A program made the translations under genes and the position numbers. From Modestobacter italicus (GTDB lineage Bacteria > Actinomycetota > Actinomycetes > Mycobacteriales > Geodermatophilaceae): a stretch of DNA of 64,000 nucleotides. The notes below the pieces were generated by a model. That model was given only the letters and a program-made list of their open reading frames with translations. It had not been told where the DNA came from and ran no database searches. The stretch is taken from assembly GCF_019799965.1 (NCBI RefSeq), contig NZ_JABGCJ010000007.1, positions 62,001 to 126,000 on the forward strand, read 5' to 3'. Numbering within the stretch: position 1 is the stretch's first letter; every line of letters begins with the position of its first letter. Of this stretch, positions 7,446 through 16,884 are shown in pieces.

Positions 7446-8465
7446 TCAGCGCAGCGGCGTGCTCAACCGGACGGTGAAGCCCTGCGGGCCGGTCAGCAGG
7501 TCGACGTGGTCCCACAGCTTGCGGGCCAGCCACAGCCCCATCCCACCGCGCGAGAGGTCGTCGCCGTGTGCCGGCCGGAAACCGGCCAGCGGGTCGACCA
7601 GCCCGCGACCGCTGTCGGTGATCGTGCAGACCACCCAGTCGGCCGAGGCCCACACCCGCGCCGACACCGGCGGCCTGCCGTGCCGGAAGGCGTTGGCGGC
7701 GATCTCGCTCACCGCCAGGTGCATGTCCTGGCGCTGCTCACGGTCGGGCACCTGGCCGGCCAGCACCGCGGCCAGCTGGTGCCGCAGGTCGGCCAGCGTG
7801 GGCGCGCCGTCGACGGCGTAGACCGGCGGGCCTGCCTCCATCGACTCCCGCGGCAGCGGCAGCTCCCGCAGGAAGCGATCCGGCCGCCGGAACTCCAGGT
7901 TCGGCGTCACCACGCCGCCCCGCAGCACCTGCGGGTGCGTCCGGCGGACGGACTCGAGCACCTCGGCCGGGACAGCTGAGGCGTCGTAGCAGCAGAGCGC
8001 GTCCATCGGCAGGTCGCCGACGGCGATGTTGGCCACCGCCTCGTACCGGGCCGTCTCCCGCCAGTCGCGCGGGGCGCTGCCGACGAGCGGCTGACCGAAC
8101 AGCCGCATCCGGCCAGTGCGGCTCCGCTGGGCCTGCTCCACGAGTGAGCGGGTGACGCCGAAGGCGTCCGGCGGGCGGGCGCCCCGCAACGAGACCCGGG
8201 GGTCACTGACCAGCGCGTCCCCGGCGCGGAGCTCGGCGCGCAGCAGCCCGGTCGTCTCGGGGTCGCAGGACAGCACGGTGAGGTCCCCGGCCCGCAACCC
8301 GTCCTCCAGGTAGGGCACGGCGACGGCGAGCAGCTCGTCGGTCGACTCGACCACCACCGCGGTGTGCCCGTGGGCGTTGCTCGGGCCGATCGGGAGGGAC
8401 GGCCCGCCGGCATCAACCCGGGCACGCTGCGACGAGCGTGTGGGATGAGCTCCGAGCAGGGACAC
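7446..8465 (-). CDS. MEDS-domain anti-sigma regulatory protein with RsbW-type HATPase
   Basis: 339 residues in two parts. The N-terminal two-thirds (about 30-190) resembles a MEDS sensory domain (VVVESTDELLAVAVPYLEDG, then RLFGQPL and CCYDASAVP). The C-terminal part is a HATPase_c_2 kinase: N-box EIAANAFRHG, G1 DSGRGL and G2 GGMGLWLARKLWD. This is the layout of 'RsbA family' anti-sigma regulators, soluble serine kinases in partner switching. The gene lies alone, divergent from the OHCU decarboxylase across about 255 bases. The exact start is uncertain; an in-frame start downstream of residue 15 is also possible. The sensed ligand is unknown. Confidence 0.8.
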   Translation of the reverse strand: MSLLGAHPTRSSQRARVDAGGPSLPIGPSNAHGHTAVVVESTDELLAVAVPYLEDGLRAGDLTVLSCDPETTGLLRAELRAGDALVSDPRVSLRGARPPDAFGVTRSLVEQAQRSRTGRMRLFGQPLVGSAPRDWRETARYEAVANIAVGDLPMDALCCYDASAVPAEVLESVRRTHPQVLRGGVVTPNLEFRRPDRFLRELPLPRESMEAGPPVYAVDGAPTLADLRHQLAAVLAGQVPDREQRQDMHLAVSEIAANAFRHGRPPVSARVWASADWVVCTITDSGRGLVDPLAGFRPAHGDDLSRGGMGLWLARKLWDHVDLLTGPQGFTVRLSTPLR

Positions 8466-8720
8466 AGCACCTCGCGAGGGACGGCGGGACTCACAGAACT
8501 GGTGGCATTCTCAAACACCTACCCCCACTCTCGGCAACCGGACGTCCGATCCTGACCCCCACGATCGGGTGAACCGCGTCGCATCGGAACGCTGTGCACC
8601 CGGGCCGACGCGAGAAGTCAGGAACGCGCGCGACCGCCGGGTGGTCGTCGGCAGGTGGGAGCCGACCCTCCCGCTCGTCGGGCGGCGCCCCGGGGATCGG
8701 GGGCTGGCATCCTGTCCACC

Positions 8721-9224
8721 GTGGCCGACTCCCCGCTGGACCACTTCAACGCCGAGCCGGTGGACCGCGTGGAGGAGCGGCTGCGCGGCTGCAACGCCGC
8801 CCCGTCCTTCGCCGCAACGGTCGCCGCCGGCCGCCCCTACGACTCGGCCGACACCCTCGTCGCCCGGGCCGAGGAGGTCAGCCGCGCGTTGCCCTGGCCC
8901 GAGGTGGCTGCCGCGCTGACTGCGCATCCCCGACTGGGCCACCGCATGCAGGGCAGCTCGCCCGAGGCGATGGCGTCGCGCGACGAGCAGAGCGGGATGA
9001 CCACGGCCTCGGACTCCGTGCGGGCTGCGATGGCCGACGGCAACCGGGACTACGAGGAGCGCTTCGACCAGCTCTTCCTGGTCCGGGCCGCAGACCGGTC
9101 GGCCGAGGAGATGCTCGCCGAGCTGCACCGCCGGCTGGCCAACTCGCCGGAGGCGGAGCGGGCCGAGGTGACCGAGGAGCTGGCACGGATCACCGCGCTG
9201 CGCGTCCGGGGACTGCTGGCCTGA
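8721..9224 (+). CDS. uraD: 2-oxo-4-hydroxy-4-carboxy-5-ureidoimidazoline decarboxylase
   Basis: 167 residues, standard length. The family decarboxylates OHCU to (S)-allantoin, the last step of urate oxidation. Diagnostic motifs are present: HPRLG (catalytic His 69) and the S-x-x-E-Q loop as SRDEQSGM (Glu 89, Gln 90), plus the C-terminal ITALRVRGLL helix. The GTG at 8721 gives VADSPLDHFNAEP, matching the usual N-terminus; the frame extends upstream without homology. No urate oxidase, HIU hydrolase or allantoinase lies within the window, so here the gene is separated from the rest of the pathway. Confidence 0.9.
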   Translation: MADSPLDHFNAEPVDRVEERLRGCNAAPSFAATVAAGRPYDSADTLVARAEEVSRALPWPEVAAALTAHPRLGHRMQGSSPEAMASRDEQSGMTTASDSVRAAMADGNRDYEERFDQLFLVRAADRSAEEMLAELHRRLANSPEAERAEVTEELARITALRVRGLLA

Positions 9225-9252
9225 CCGCGCCCGTCGGCGTCCGGCCGGTCGG

Positions 9253-10863
9253 TCACTGCTGGAAGGCGTCCACGGAGCGCTGCAGGCCCTCGGACATCTG
9301 GACCAGGTCGCCGGTGGCCGACTGCATCCCCGCCACACCGGCGTGCGTCTCCTGTGCCGCCTGGGCGACCTCCGCCACCGTCTGGGCGATCGACCGCCCG
9401 CTCCGCGCGGCCTCGGCGATGGCCCGGCTCATCTCGTTGGTCGTGGCCGTCTGCTCCTCGACCGCCGAGGCGATCGTCGTCTGGTAGTCGTTGATCTGGG
9501 CGATCACCGAGGTCACCCCACCGATCGCCCCCACGGCGCTGTCGGTGTCGGCCTGGATCGCCTCGACCCGCCGGGCGATGTCCTCGGTGGCCTTCGCCGT
9601 CTCCTGCGCCAGCTCCTTGACCTCGTTCGCGACCACGGCGAACCCCTTGCCCGCCTCGCCGGCCCGCGCCGCCTCGATGGTGGCGTTGAGCGCCAGCAGG
9701 TTGGTCTGCTCGGCGATCGAGGTGATCACCTTGACCACGTTGCCGATCTCCACCGAGGACTCGCCGAGCCGCGCCACCGTCTGGTTGGCGCTCTCCGCGG
9801 CCGTCACTGCGCTGCCGGCGACCCGGGCGGCCTCGGCGGCGTTGTGGGCGATCTCCCGGATCGAGGCGCCCATCTCCTCCGCTCCGGTGGCGACGGCGTC
9901 GATCGAGCTGCTGACCTCCTTGGCGGCCGCGGTGACCCCGTCGGCCTGCGCGGTGGACCGCTCGGCCGCGCCGGCGATCGTCGTCCCGGTGTGCGACAGC
10001 GTCTGCGCCGCCCCCTCCAGCAGCTGGGAGGCCTGGGCCACCTCGGTGACCACGTCGGAGACCCGGTCGAGGGTGGTGTTCAGCGCGGCGGAGAGCTGGT
10101 CCAGCTCGTTGCGCCCGCTGCCGGTGTCCAGCCGCTCGCGCAGGTCACCGGTGGCCAGCACGCCGGTCATCCGGCGCAGCGGGCGGGTGACGCTGCGCGA
10201 GACGAGCAGCGAGATGGCGACGATGACCAGGACGACCGGCGCCACCCACAGGGCCATGGCGAGCAGGTGCTCGAGGAACGCGCCGTTGAGGTCGGTGACG
10301 TAGAGACCGGAGCCGACGACCCAGCCCCAGGGCTCGTAGCCCGCGACGAAGGAGACCTTCGCCTGCGGCTCGTCCTCGCCGGGCTTGGGCCACATGTACT
10401 CGACGAAGCCGCTCCCGTCACGCTCGACGACCTGCACCATCTCCACGAACAGCGCCTTGCCGGTCGGGTCGGTGTTGCCGGTGAGGTCGGTGCCGTCCAT
10501 CTCCGGCTTGATCGGGTGCATGACCATCGTGGGGCCCATGTCGTTGACCCAGAAGTACTCCTCCCCGGAGTACCGCAGCCCGCTCAGCGCCGTCTTCGCC
10601 TGGGCCTGCGCCTGGTCGCGCGTCAGGGCACCGCTCGACTCCTGATCGCCGTAGAACGCGACGACCCCGAGCACGGCCTCGACCGCGGAGCGCGCCTCGT
10701 TGCGCTGCTCCTCCTCGATGGTCTGGCGCACCTGCAGGGCCCCGATCACCGCGATGGTCGCCATGCCGAGCACCGCCACGAGCACCAGTGCCAGGAGCCG
10801 GGTGCTGATCCGGATGCCGCGCAGCCCCCCGCCGGTGAGGACGTCCTGCAGTCGTGTGCCCAT
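9253..10863 (-). CDS. Methyl-accepting chemotaxis protein with single-Cache sensor
   Basis: 536 residues. Order: TM helix at about 20-42; extracytoplasmic single Cache domain ([20 protein letters not shown] ... [15 protein letters not shown]); TM helix around 200-222; HAMP; and a long MCP signalling hairpin with the conserved tip [20 protein letters not shown] and a second-half [14 protein letters not shown] region. Cache domains of this kind usually bind small organic acids. The protein should cluster at the cell pole and signal to CheA via CheW. No che genes are adjacent. The signalling domain is nearly the same as in the chemoreceptor at 14001. Confidence 0.93.
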   Translation of the reverse strand: MGTRLQDVLTGGGLRGIRISTRLLALVLVAVLGMATIAVIGALQVRQTIEEEQRNEARSAVEAVLGVVAFYGDQESSGALTRDQAQAQAKTALSGLRYSGEEYFWVNDMGPTMVMHPIKPEMDGTDLTGNTDPTGKALFVEMVQVVERDGSGFVEYMWPKPGEDEPQAKVSFVAGYEPWGWVVGSGLYVTDLNGAFLEHLLAMALWVAPVVLVIVAISLLVSRSVTRPLRRMTGVLATGDLRERLDTGSGRNELDQLSAALNTTLDRVSDVVTEVAQASQLLEGAAQTLSHTGTTIAGAAERSTAQADGVTAAAKEVSSSIDAVATGAEEMGASIREIAHNAAEAARVAGSAVTAAESANQTVARLGESSVEIGNVVKVITSIAEQTNLLALNATIEAARAGEAGKGFAVVANEVKELAQETAKATEDIARRVEAIQADTDSAVGAIGGVTSVIAQINDYQTTIASAVEEQTATTNEMSRAIAEAARSGRSIAQTVAEVAQAAQETHAGVAGMQSATGDLVQMSEGLQRSVDAFQQ

Positions 10864-10990
10864 GCCGTGCTCCCGTCGTGGACGGCCTCGATGCCGTACC
10901 TGGGTTCTCGACCGGTCGGCGGCGGAGTGCAGCCGAGACCGCTATCACAACGTGATCGCAACACCGGGACGCCAGGCCGGCCACGTCCGT

Positions 10991-11005
10991 CTTGTGCGTC
11001 ACAAG
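10991..11005. promoter_or_regulatory. Inverted repeat CTTGTG-CGT-CACAAG, candidate operator
   Basis: A perfect six-base inverted repeat with a three-base spacer lies between the leftward chemoreceptor and the rightward phosphoribosyltransferase, about 40 bases before the latter's GTG. A second smaller palindrome (ATCAC-AAC-GTGAT, 10944-10956) lies in the same gap. Either may bind a regulator; none is identified. Confidence 0.35.
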
Positions 11006-11043
11006 TTGACTCGCGCGACCTTCCGGCCTGCCAGGATCGGCGC

Positions 11044-11592
11044 GTGAGCGACGAGCGGGAGACCCTGACCTACGAGGACTTCGGCCGGGCGGCCCGGGAG
11101 CTCGCCCAGCAGGTGGCCGACAGCGGCTTCGAACCGGACATCGTCCTGTCGATCGCCCGGGGCGGGCTGTTCCTCGGCGGCGCGCTGGGCTACGCGTTGG
11201 ACGTGAAGAACCTCTTCGTGATGAACGTCGAGTTCTACACCGGCGTCGACGAGCGGCTGGAGCTGCCGGTGGTGCTGCCACCGACGCTCGACGTCGTCGA
11301 CCTGACCGGAGCCCGGGTGCTCATCGCCGACGACGTCGCCGACACCGGCAAGACCTTGGAGCTGGTGAAGGACTTCTGCGCCGGCCACGTCACCGAGGTG
11401 CGCACCGCCGTGGTCTACGAGAAGCCGCGATCGCTGGTCCGGTGCGACTACGCCTGGAAGCAGACCGACGCCTGGATCGACTTCCCCTGGTCGACCCTCC
11501 CTCCGGTCACGAAGGGCCTCGCTGCGACCGAGCGGACGCCCTCCTCCGCCAGCTCCGGCAGGGGCCAGCGGGGTCAGGCCACCAACCGGTAG
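11044..11592 (+). CDS. Phosphoribosyltransferase family protein
   Basis: 182 residues. A type I PRTase fold is indicated by the PRPP-binding loop VLIADDVADTGKTLELVKD and by the earlier SIARGGLFLGGALGYAL segment. The family transfers phosphoribose to a purine or related base, or works in reverse; sequence alone suggests a xanthine/hypoxanthine-type member (Gpt-like) but not a definite substrate. The start GTG at 11044 follows CAGGAT by six bases, a leaderless arrangement. The last 19 bases overlap the convergent methyltransferase gene, and the Ser/Gly-rich tail (TPSSASSGRGQRGQ) appears non-conserved. Confidence 0.85.
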   Translation: MSDERETLTYEDFGRAARELAQQVADSGFEPDIVLSIARGGLFLGGALGYALDVKNLFVMNVEFYTGVDERLELPVVLPPTLDVVDLTGARVLIADDVADTGKTLELVKDFCAGHVTEVRTAVVYEKPRSLVRCDYAWKQTDAWIDFPWSTLPPVTKGLAATERTPSSASSGRGQRGQATNR

Positions 11593-12680
11593 AAGCGGAA
11601 GAAGTCGTTCTCCAGCGGCAGCACCTCGACCTCGGCGAACCCGGCGTCACGGGCGTACGCCCGGAGGGTCGCCGGCCGCATCACCGTCCCGGTGGCCACC
11701 GAGGGCTCGTGCGCACGGCCGTCGGGCAGGCAGCAGAACAGGCTGTAGCCGTACATCAGCCGCTCGACCTCGCTGCCGGGGACGGTGAACTCCTCGGCGA
11801 CCGCCTCGTCCATGACCAGCACCGTGCCGCCGGGGCGGACCATCCGGCGCATCGCCCGGAGCACCGGCACCGGCTGGGGCAGGTCGTGGACGCACTCGAA
11901 CGCCGCGACCAGGTCGAAGGCCGCGTCGAGCTGTCCGGGGCCGTCCGGGTCGTCGACCAGGGCAGCGACGTCGTCGGTCCGGAAGGAGACCCGGTCCGCC
12001 ACGCCGGCCGCCAGGGCGTGCTCGTGGGCCCGGGCGACGGACGGCGGGTCGACGTCGAAGCCGTCCACCCGCGCCTGCGGCCACCGCCGCGCGATGCCGA
12101 TCGCCGACCAGCCGTGCCCGCAGCCGATGTCGGCCACCCGGCCCCCCGCGGAGAGTGCGGCGTCCAGACCGGGCACCGCGGGCAGCAGGTCGTCGACCAG
12201 CTGGCCGAGGAACAGCGGCCGGTTGGCAGCGGCCTGGGCGTCACGGACCTCGTCACCGAGGTCGGCCCAGGAGAGGGTGCGCCGCCCTCGGTACACCTCG
12301 GCGAGGGTCGGGACACCGCGGACGACGGCGGAGGTGAAGCGGGCCAGCGGCGTCATGTGGCCGGAGTCCAGGTCGTCGACGAGCACGGCCCGGCCCGCGT
12401 CGGTCAGGGCGTAGCGGCGCGCCGCCGGGTCGGCGCGGACGTCGTCGACGTCGAGGTAGCCGGAGACCGCCTGGTGCTCCAGCCACTCCCGGGCGTAGCG
12501 GGCGTCGCTGTCGGTGCGGGCGGCGAGCTCGGCCGCGGTCGCCGGGCCACCCTCGGCCAGGCACCGGTACCAGCCCAGCCGGTCACCGAGCGCGACGGCG
12601 GCCACCTCGTAGGCACCCAGCAGCGCGCTGAGCAAGCGGTCGGGGAGCTCGTCCTGTTGGGGCACTGGTGTCGATGTCAT
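11574..12680 (-). CDS. Class I SAM-dependent methyltransferase with N-terminal winged helix
   Basis: 368 residues. Residues 10-110 look like a winged-helix dimerisation domain (AAVALGDRLGWYRCLAEGG, AREWLEHQAVSGYLDV). The Rossmann methyltransferase follows with motif I VADIGCGHGWSAIGIAR, the acidic strand DGFDVDPPSV, and motif IV region FDLVAAFECVHDLPQPV. This arrangement matches Rv2258c-type actinobacterial methyltransferases of unknown substrate and also plant O-methyltransferases. It stands as a single gene, convergent with the PRTase. Confidence 0.85.
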   Translation of the reverse strand: MTSTPVPQQDELPDRLLSALLGAYEVAAVALGDRLGWYRCLAEGGPATAAELAARTDSDARYAREWLEHQAVSGYLDVDDVRADPAARRYALTDAGRAVLVDDLDSGHMTPLARFTSAVVRGVPTLAEVYRGRRTLSWADLGDEVRDAQAAANRPLFLGQLVDDLLPAVPGLDAALSAGGRVADIGCGHGWSAIGIARRWPQARVDGFDVDPPSVARAHEHALAAGVADRVSFRTDDVAALVDDPDGPGQLDAAFDLVAAFECVHDLPQPVPVLRAMRRMVRPGGTVLVMDEAVAEEFTVPGSEVERLMYGYSLFCCLPDGRAHEPSVATGTVMRPATLRAYARDAGFAEVEVLPLENDFFRFYRLVA

Positions 12681-12723
12681 GCCCCTGCACGGTCCTCGGA
12701 CCGGGGCGACACCACCAGGGGGT

Positions 12724-13854
12724 TCAGCGCCGCGTGCTGGCCGTGACCGTGAACGTGGGGTCGCGGGTCACCTGACGGGTGGGTCCGACGACCCGGCGCA
12801 GGGTGTCCCGGTGCGGCAGGTGGCTGTTGTAGACGCACCACAGCTCCCCACCCGGCCGCAGCACGCGGGCGGCGGCGGCGAACAGCCGTTCCGCGGCCGC
12901 GGCGTGCACCGCGGCGCCCAGGTGGAACGGCGGGTTGCAGACGACCAGGTCGATGCTGCCGTCGGGGACGCTGCTCGCCGCGTCGTCCCGGGTGACGGTG
13001 ACCCGGCCGGTGAGCCCGTTGGCGGCCACGGTCGCCTGGGCCGACGCGCAGGCCGCGGCCGACTGGTCCGAGGCGGTCACCGCCAGCTCCGGCCGGGCGG
13101 CGGCCAGCGCCGCCGCGAGCACGCCGGTGCCGCAGCCGAGGTCCAGCGCCGTCCCGGCGTCCGGGACGGCGCCGGGCAGCACCCCGAGCAGGGCGCGGGT
13201 GCCGCGGTCGACCTTGGCGCCGGCGAAGGCCGCGCCGTGCGCGCAGACGGTCAGCCCCAGGTCCGCGTGCTCCCGGCAGACCGGGAAGGACGACGGCCCC
13301 GGTCGCGGGCCGCGGGCGACCAGCAGGCGGGACTTCTGCCGGCCGCGGGTGGCGTGCACGTCGGTGAACGAGTTCCCCAGGACGTCGTTCATGGCGTGCG
13401 TCATGTGCTTGACCCGGCCGCCGACGAGGAGTGTGACGTCGGGGTCGGCGTCCGCGGCGACCACCTCGGCGAGCTCCCGCAGCGCGTCCAGCCCCTTCGG
13501 CGCCTGGGCCAGCACGACGCGGGCGCCGCGCACCAGATCCGGGCCCAGCGGCAGCGAGCGGTAGCTGCCGGCGTGCCCGGTGCGCTCGGCGTTGGCGGCC
13601 AGGGCAAGCTCGCCGACCCGCAGGTCCTGGTGCACGCGCGGCTGCACCGCGCCGTGCAGTGCAACCACCCCCAGGGTCAGCGCGCCGTGCGAGTCGTCCA
13701 GCACCACCACGCCGTCCGGGTGCTGCTCTATCAGCGCGGCGGCTTCGTCCAGCAGCAGCCGGTCAGTGGCGTCCACCGCGACGAGCTCGGGGGCGTCGAC
13801 GTCCGGGTCGCGGCGGAGCTGGGCGAACAGTTCGTCGGGGGCCACGCGGACCAC
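12724..13854 (-). CDS. RsmC/RlmG-type rRNA (guanine-N2) methyltransferase
   Basis: About 376 residues from a GTG at 13854 (a second GTG nine bases in is possible; the frame stays open further upstream but without family similarity). The family has two tandem Rossmann-like halves; the C-terminal one is active. Here motif I is [20 protein letters not shown] and the catalytic motif IV is [10 protein letters not shown], the N-P-P-F signature of exocyclic-amine methyltransferases. RsmC/RlmG modify a guanine in 16S or 23S rRNA; which rRNA is not resolvable here. Divergent from the chemoreceptor across about 146 bases. Confidence 0.85.
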   Translation of the reverse strand: MVRVAPDELFAQLRRDPDVDAPELVAVDATDRLLLDEAAALIEQHPDGVVVLDDSHGALTLGVVALHGAVQPRVHQDLRVGELALAANAERTGHAGSYRSLPLGPDLVRGARVVLAQAPKGLDALRELAEVVAADADPDVTLLVGGRVKHMTHAMNDVLGNSFTDVHATRGRQKSRLLVARGPRPGPSSFPVCREHADLGLTVCAHGAAFAGAKVDRGTRALLGVLPGAVPDAGTALDLGCGTGVLAAALAAARPELAVTASDQSAAACASAQATVAANGLTGRVTVTRDDAASSVPDGSIDLVVCNPPFHLGAAVHAAAAERLFAAAARVLRPGGELWCVYNSHLPHRDTLRRVVGPTRQVTRDPTFTVTASTRR

Positions 13855-14000
13855 TCTGCCGGGCCGGCCCGGCACCGCCGTCACCGCCCCGTGCACCTGA
13901 TCGGGTGATCTCGTTCCGGAAAGGGCCCCGGGGTGCCGATGTGCACCCTGCCGGTCGTGGCCCCACGGGCGGCGGAGCACCACCCATCTGGGAGACCCCC

Positions 14001-15605
14001 ATGCCCCGCACCGCGCGCCTGCCCGGCGCCCAGTGGTTCGCCGACCGCCCCGTGCGGATCAAGGTGCTGGCCTCCACGGCCGCCGCCGGCACCGTCGCCG
14101 CCGTGATCGGCGGCCTCGGCCTGACCGCGCTGGCCGACTCGGCGGCCACCAGCGAGGCCATCTACGCCGACAATGTCCTCAGCATCGAGGAGATCGGCCT
14201 GATGATCGACGACGTCGAGCAGATCCGGCTGGCGATCGGCGCGGCGACCGCCGTCGACACGCACGCCCCGCCGCTGTCCGACGTCCACACCCTGGTCGCC
14301 GACTACCAGGAGCAGGTGAGCGCCTACGCGGTGAACCACCCGTCCGGGCACGAGCACGACCTGGTCGCCGAGGCGACCGACGACCTGGCGCAGATCGACG
14401 CCCTCACCAGCACCGTGCTGCTCCCCGCCGCATCGGCGGGCGTCACCACTGCGGTGCCCCCGGGCGCCGAGGAGGTGGAGCCGCTGCTCACCGAGGTGAT
14501 CGAGGACCTCGACGAGCTGCGCGCCATCGACACCCGCGAGGCGGCGGCCGCGGCCGCCAGCGCCCAGACTTCCTACGAGCACCACCGCACCATCGCCCTG
14601 GTCGTGCTGGGCGTCGGGTTGACGGTCGCGGCAGGCATCGGCCTGCTGGTGGCCTCGGTCATCACCCGGGGCATCCGGTCGGTGCAGTACGTGGCCGAGG
14701 GGCTGGCGCAGGGCGACCTGACCCGCAGCACCGGGCTGACCAGCAAGGACGAGCTCGGCCGGATGAGCGCCGCGCTGGACGAGGCGACCGGCGCGATGCG
14801 CGGCGTGATGGCCGAGGTCGGCTCGTCCGCCGACGCCGTGGCCGCGGCCGCGGAGGAGCTGTCGGCCTCGGCGGCCCAGATCGCGTCGTCGGCCGAGGAG
14901 ACCAGCGCCCAGTCCCAGGTGGTGAGCTCGGCCGCCGAGGAGGTGTCCCGCAGCGTCAGCACCGTCTCTGCCGGCGCGGAGGAGATGGGCGCCTCGATCC
15001 GGGAGATCTCGCTCAGCGCCAACGCCGCGGCCGGCGTCGCCGCCCAGGCGGTGGCCCAGGCACAGGAGGCGACCGCGACCGTCACCGCTCTCGGCGAGTC
15101 CAGCCGCGAGGTGAACACCGTCGTCAAGCTGATCACCTCGATCGCCGAGCAGACCAACCTGCTGGCGCTCAACGCCACCATCGAGGCAGCGCGGGCCGGC
15201 GAGGCCGGCAAGGGCTTCGCCGTCGTGGCCGGGGAGGTCAAGGAGCTGGCCGAGCAGACGGCCCGGGCCACCGAGGAGATCGTCCGCCGGGTCGAGGCGA
15301 TCCAGGCCGACTCCGCCGGCGCCGTCACGGCCATCGACGGGATCAGCGGCGTCATCGGGCAGATCAGCGACCACCAGTCGACGATCGCCAGCGCCGTGGA
15401 GGAGCAGACCGCGACCACCGCGGAGATGGCCCGGTCGGTGACCGAGGCGGCCGGCGGCTCGAACGAGATCGCCGCGAACATCACCGGCGTCTCCCAGGCC
15501 GCGGACTCCACCACCCAGGCGCTGACCCAGACGACGACGGCGGTGGCCGAGCTCGCCCGGATGGCCGCCGGCCTGCGCGGGGCGGTGGGCCGTTTCCGCT
15601 GGTGA
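14001..15605 (+). CDS. Methyl-accepting chemotaxis protein with four-helix-bundle sensor
   Basis: 534 residues, ATG at 14001 with GGGAGA upstream. TM helix at about 18-47; an all-alpha periplasmic domain (about 48-193, 4HB_MCP-like); TM helix around 195-222; HAMP ([20 protein letters not shown]); then the MCP signalling hairpin with tip [20 protein letters not shown]. The signalling half is very similar to the receptor at 9253, but the sensory half is unrelated, so both probably feed the same CheA array with different inputs. No adjacent che genes. Confidence 0.93.
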   Translation: MPRTARLPGAQWFADRPVRIKVLASTAAAGTVAAVIGGLGLTALADSAATSEAIYADNVLSIEEIGLMIDDVEQIRLAIGAATAVDTHAPPLSDVHTLVADYQEQVSAYAVNHPSGHEHDLVAEATDDLAQIDALTSTVLLPAASAGVTTAVPPGAEEVEPLLTEVIEDLDELRAIDTREAAAAAASAQTSYEHHRTIALVVLGVGLTVAAGIGLLVASVITRGIRSVQYVAEGLAQGDLTRSTGLTSKDELGRMSAALDEATGAMRGVMAEVGSSADAVAAAAEELSASAAQIASSAEETSAQSQVVSSAAEEVSRSVSTVSAGAEEMGASIREISLSANAAAGVAAQAVAQAQEATATVTALGESSREVNTVVKLITSIAEQTNLLALNATIEAARAGEAGKGFAVVAGEVKELAEQTARATEEIVRRVEAIQADSAGAVTAIDGISGVIGQISDHQSTIASAVEEQTATTAEMARSVTEAAGGSNEIAANITGVSQAADSTTQALTQTTTAVAELARMAAGLRGAVGRFRW

Positions 15606-15755
15606 GGCCTGTGGAGTCACCACCTCACAGCGCTCTCGCGCCGCGCTGGTCTCATCAGCGTCGAGACGTTCTCCGACGGGACCAGCCGACACCCCCCGTA
15701 CGACGAGCTCGCCCGGGGGTGTCGGTGCCGCTGCACCCACCCGGCGCCGAGCGTG

Positions 15756-16379
15756 TCAGCCGGTGATCCGTCCAGCGCGCATGACGCCGAAGGCATCCAG
15801 GTTCTTCGTCCGCTCTCGGCTGATGGTCTGCCACGCCAGTTCACAGGCCCATCGCGCTCCTCCGGTGCGCTCGAGACCTGTGTCCGCGTCGTACTCACCG
15901 TCGCCGAGGCCAGCCGCTCTGGCCAGGAGCCAGACCGCCGCATCCCGCTCCGAGGCTGGCGCCGTCGCCAGTGGACGGATCAGACGGCGTTCGGCGGTTC
16001 GACCCCACCTGTCCCGTGGCCGACCCGTTCTGTACCTGCGTTGTCGACGTAGTGGGGTCACCCTCCGGATCCACGCACCAGTTCTCACCAGGTCATCGAC
16101 CACCACGAGCTGGCCCGAGGACCCGGTGAGGATCCACGAGTCCAAGGTCGGCGACCGCTCGGTCAGAGCCCGGGCAGCGTCGTCCAGCGGTGCCCAACCG
16201 ACCGGATCCGTGTCCACACGTATGGCGTCTCTGTCGTGGTGGAGCCGTTCCAGCCGGACGAGGTCGATGACCAGTGCTGCGCGAATGGCGTAGTCGAGCA
16301 GGAAGTGCTCGACGAGGCGTCCTCGCTCGTCCACACAGGTGCCCGCCAGCCCCGCGCTGACCGTCTCCAGGACCTCCAT
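15756..16379 (-). CDS. GPP34 (GOLPH3-like) family protein, tentative
   Basis: 207 residues, ATG at 16379. The alpha-helical pattern fits actinobacterial GPP34 proteins: a helix LLDYAIRAALVIDLVRLERL, a DTDPVGWAPLDDAARAL segment, TLDSWI, a GAWIRRVTPL strand and a late AAVWLLARAAGL helix. Eukaryotic GOLPH3 binds phosphatidylinositol-4-phosphate on Golgi membranes; bacterial relatives have no firm role, though they have been linked to membrane traffic-like or lipid functions. Identification is by pattern only and could be wrong. The gene marks the left edge of a looser region rich in gaps and relics. Confidence 0.5.
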   Translation of the reverse strand: MEVLETVSAGLAGTCVDERGRLVEHFLLDYAIRAALVIDLVRLERLHHDRDAIRVDTDPVGWAPLDDAARALTERSPTLDSWILTGSSGQLVVVDDLVRTGAWIRRVTPLRRQRRYRTGRPRDRWGRTAERRLIRPLATAPASERDAAVWLLARAAGLGDGEYDADTGLERTGGARWACELAWQTISRERTKNLDAFGVMRAGRITG

Positions 16380-16884
16380 CCGGCGATCTTGACACCCCAG
16401 GACGCCCAGCGACTGGCCATGCGCCTGTGCGGGCCAGGCCCGGGGAGGCCGGGGCGCTCCATCACCACCGCGAACGCGTGAGCTGATCAGCGGGACGGGC
16501 CCTCCGGCGGCGTTCCGCCGTCAGCGCTCCACTCCCGCTTGCCGCCCGCAGCGGTGGAGGTGACCGCCGGCCGGGAGCTGTACGACCTGCGGGTCGTGGA
16601 GCCCGTTGACGGACTGCCCGAGACCTGACCGTTCTCGGGACGACGAGCGCTGGTGCCCCTGCGGGTGCGGTTCACGATTGCCTCACCCGATGTGCCAGGA
16701 GAGCCGGGTCGATCTTCGAGAGCCCGCGGGTGATGGAGAGGCGCTTCGCGCGTATCGCCCTGGCTGGTGGCACGCGTCGTGCGCGACTCAGCGACGGCAG
16801 GCGATCAGATCGAGACCGGTCTGACAACTGGCGAGGGAACGCTGTCGGCTCAACGCGGCACGTCGTCGGACTGGTTCACGTGCT
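16380..16884. other. Non-coding stretch with a possible gene relic
   Basis: About 500 bases with no convincing complete gene. On the plus strand, 16521-16628 reads as 35 residues ending VTAGRELYDLRVVEPVDG LPET before a stop, which has the look of the C-terminal end of a lost protein. I cannot identify the parent family. The rest shows no structure I trust. Confidence 0.3.

Noticed and set aside
8466-8720. Possible SigB/SigF promoter (GGTT...GGGTAG) for the MEDS-HATPase gene
   Set aside because: The spacing of about 11 bases is shorter than the usual 13-17, so it is not listed as a feature.
11442-12746. Open plus-strand frame over the methyltransferase gene
   Set aside because: His/Gly/Arg-rich shadow; the minus strand has a complete class I methyltransferase.
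15990-16020. GGTTCGACCCC, resembling a tRNA T-loop
   Set aside because: No matching acceptor, D or anticodon arms are found and it lies inside a coding sequence.
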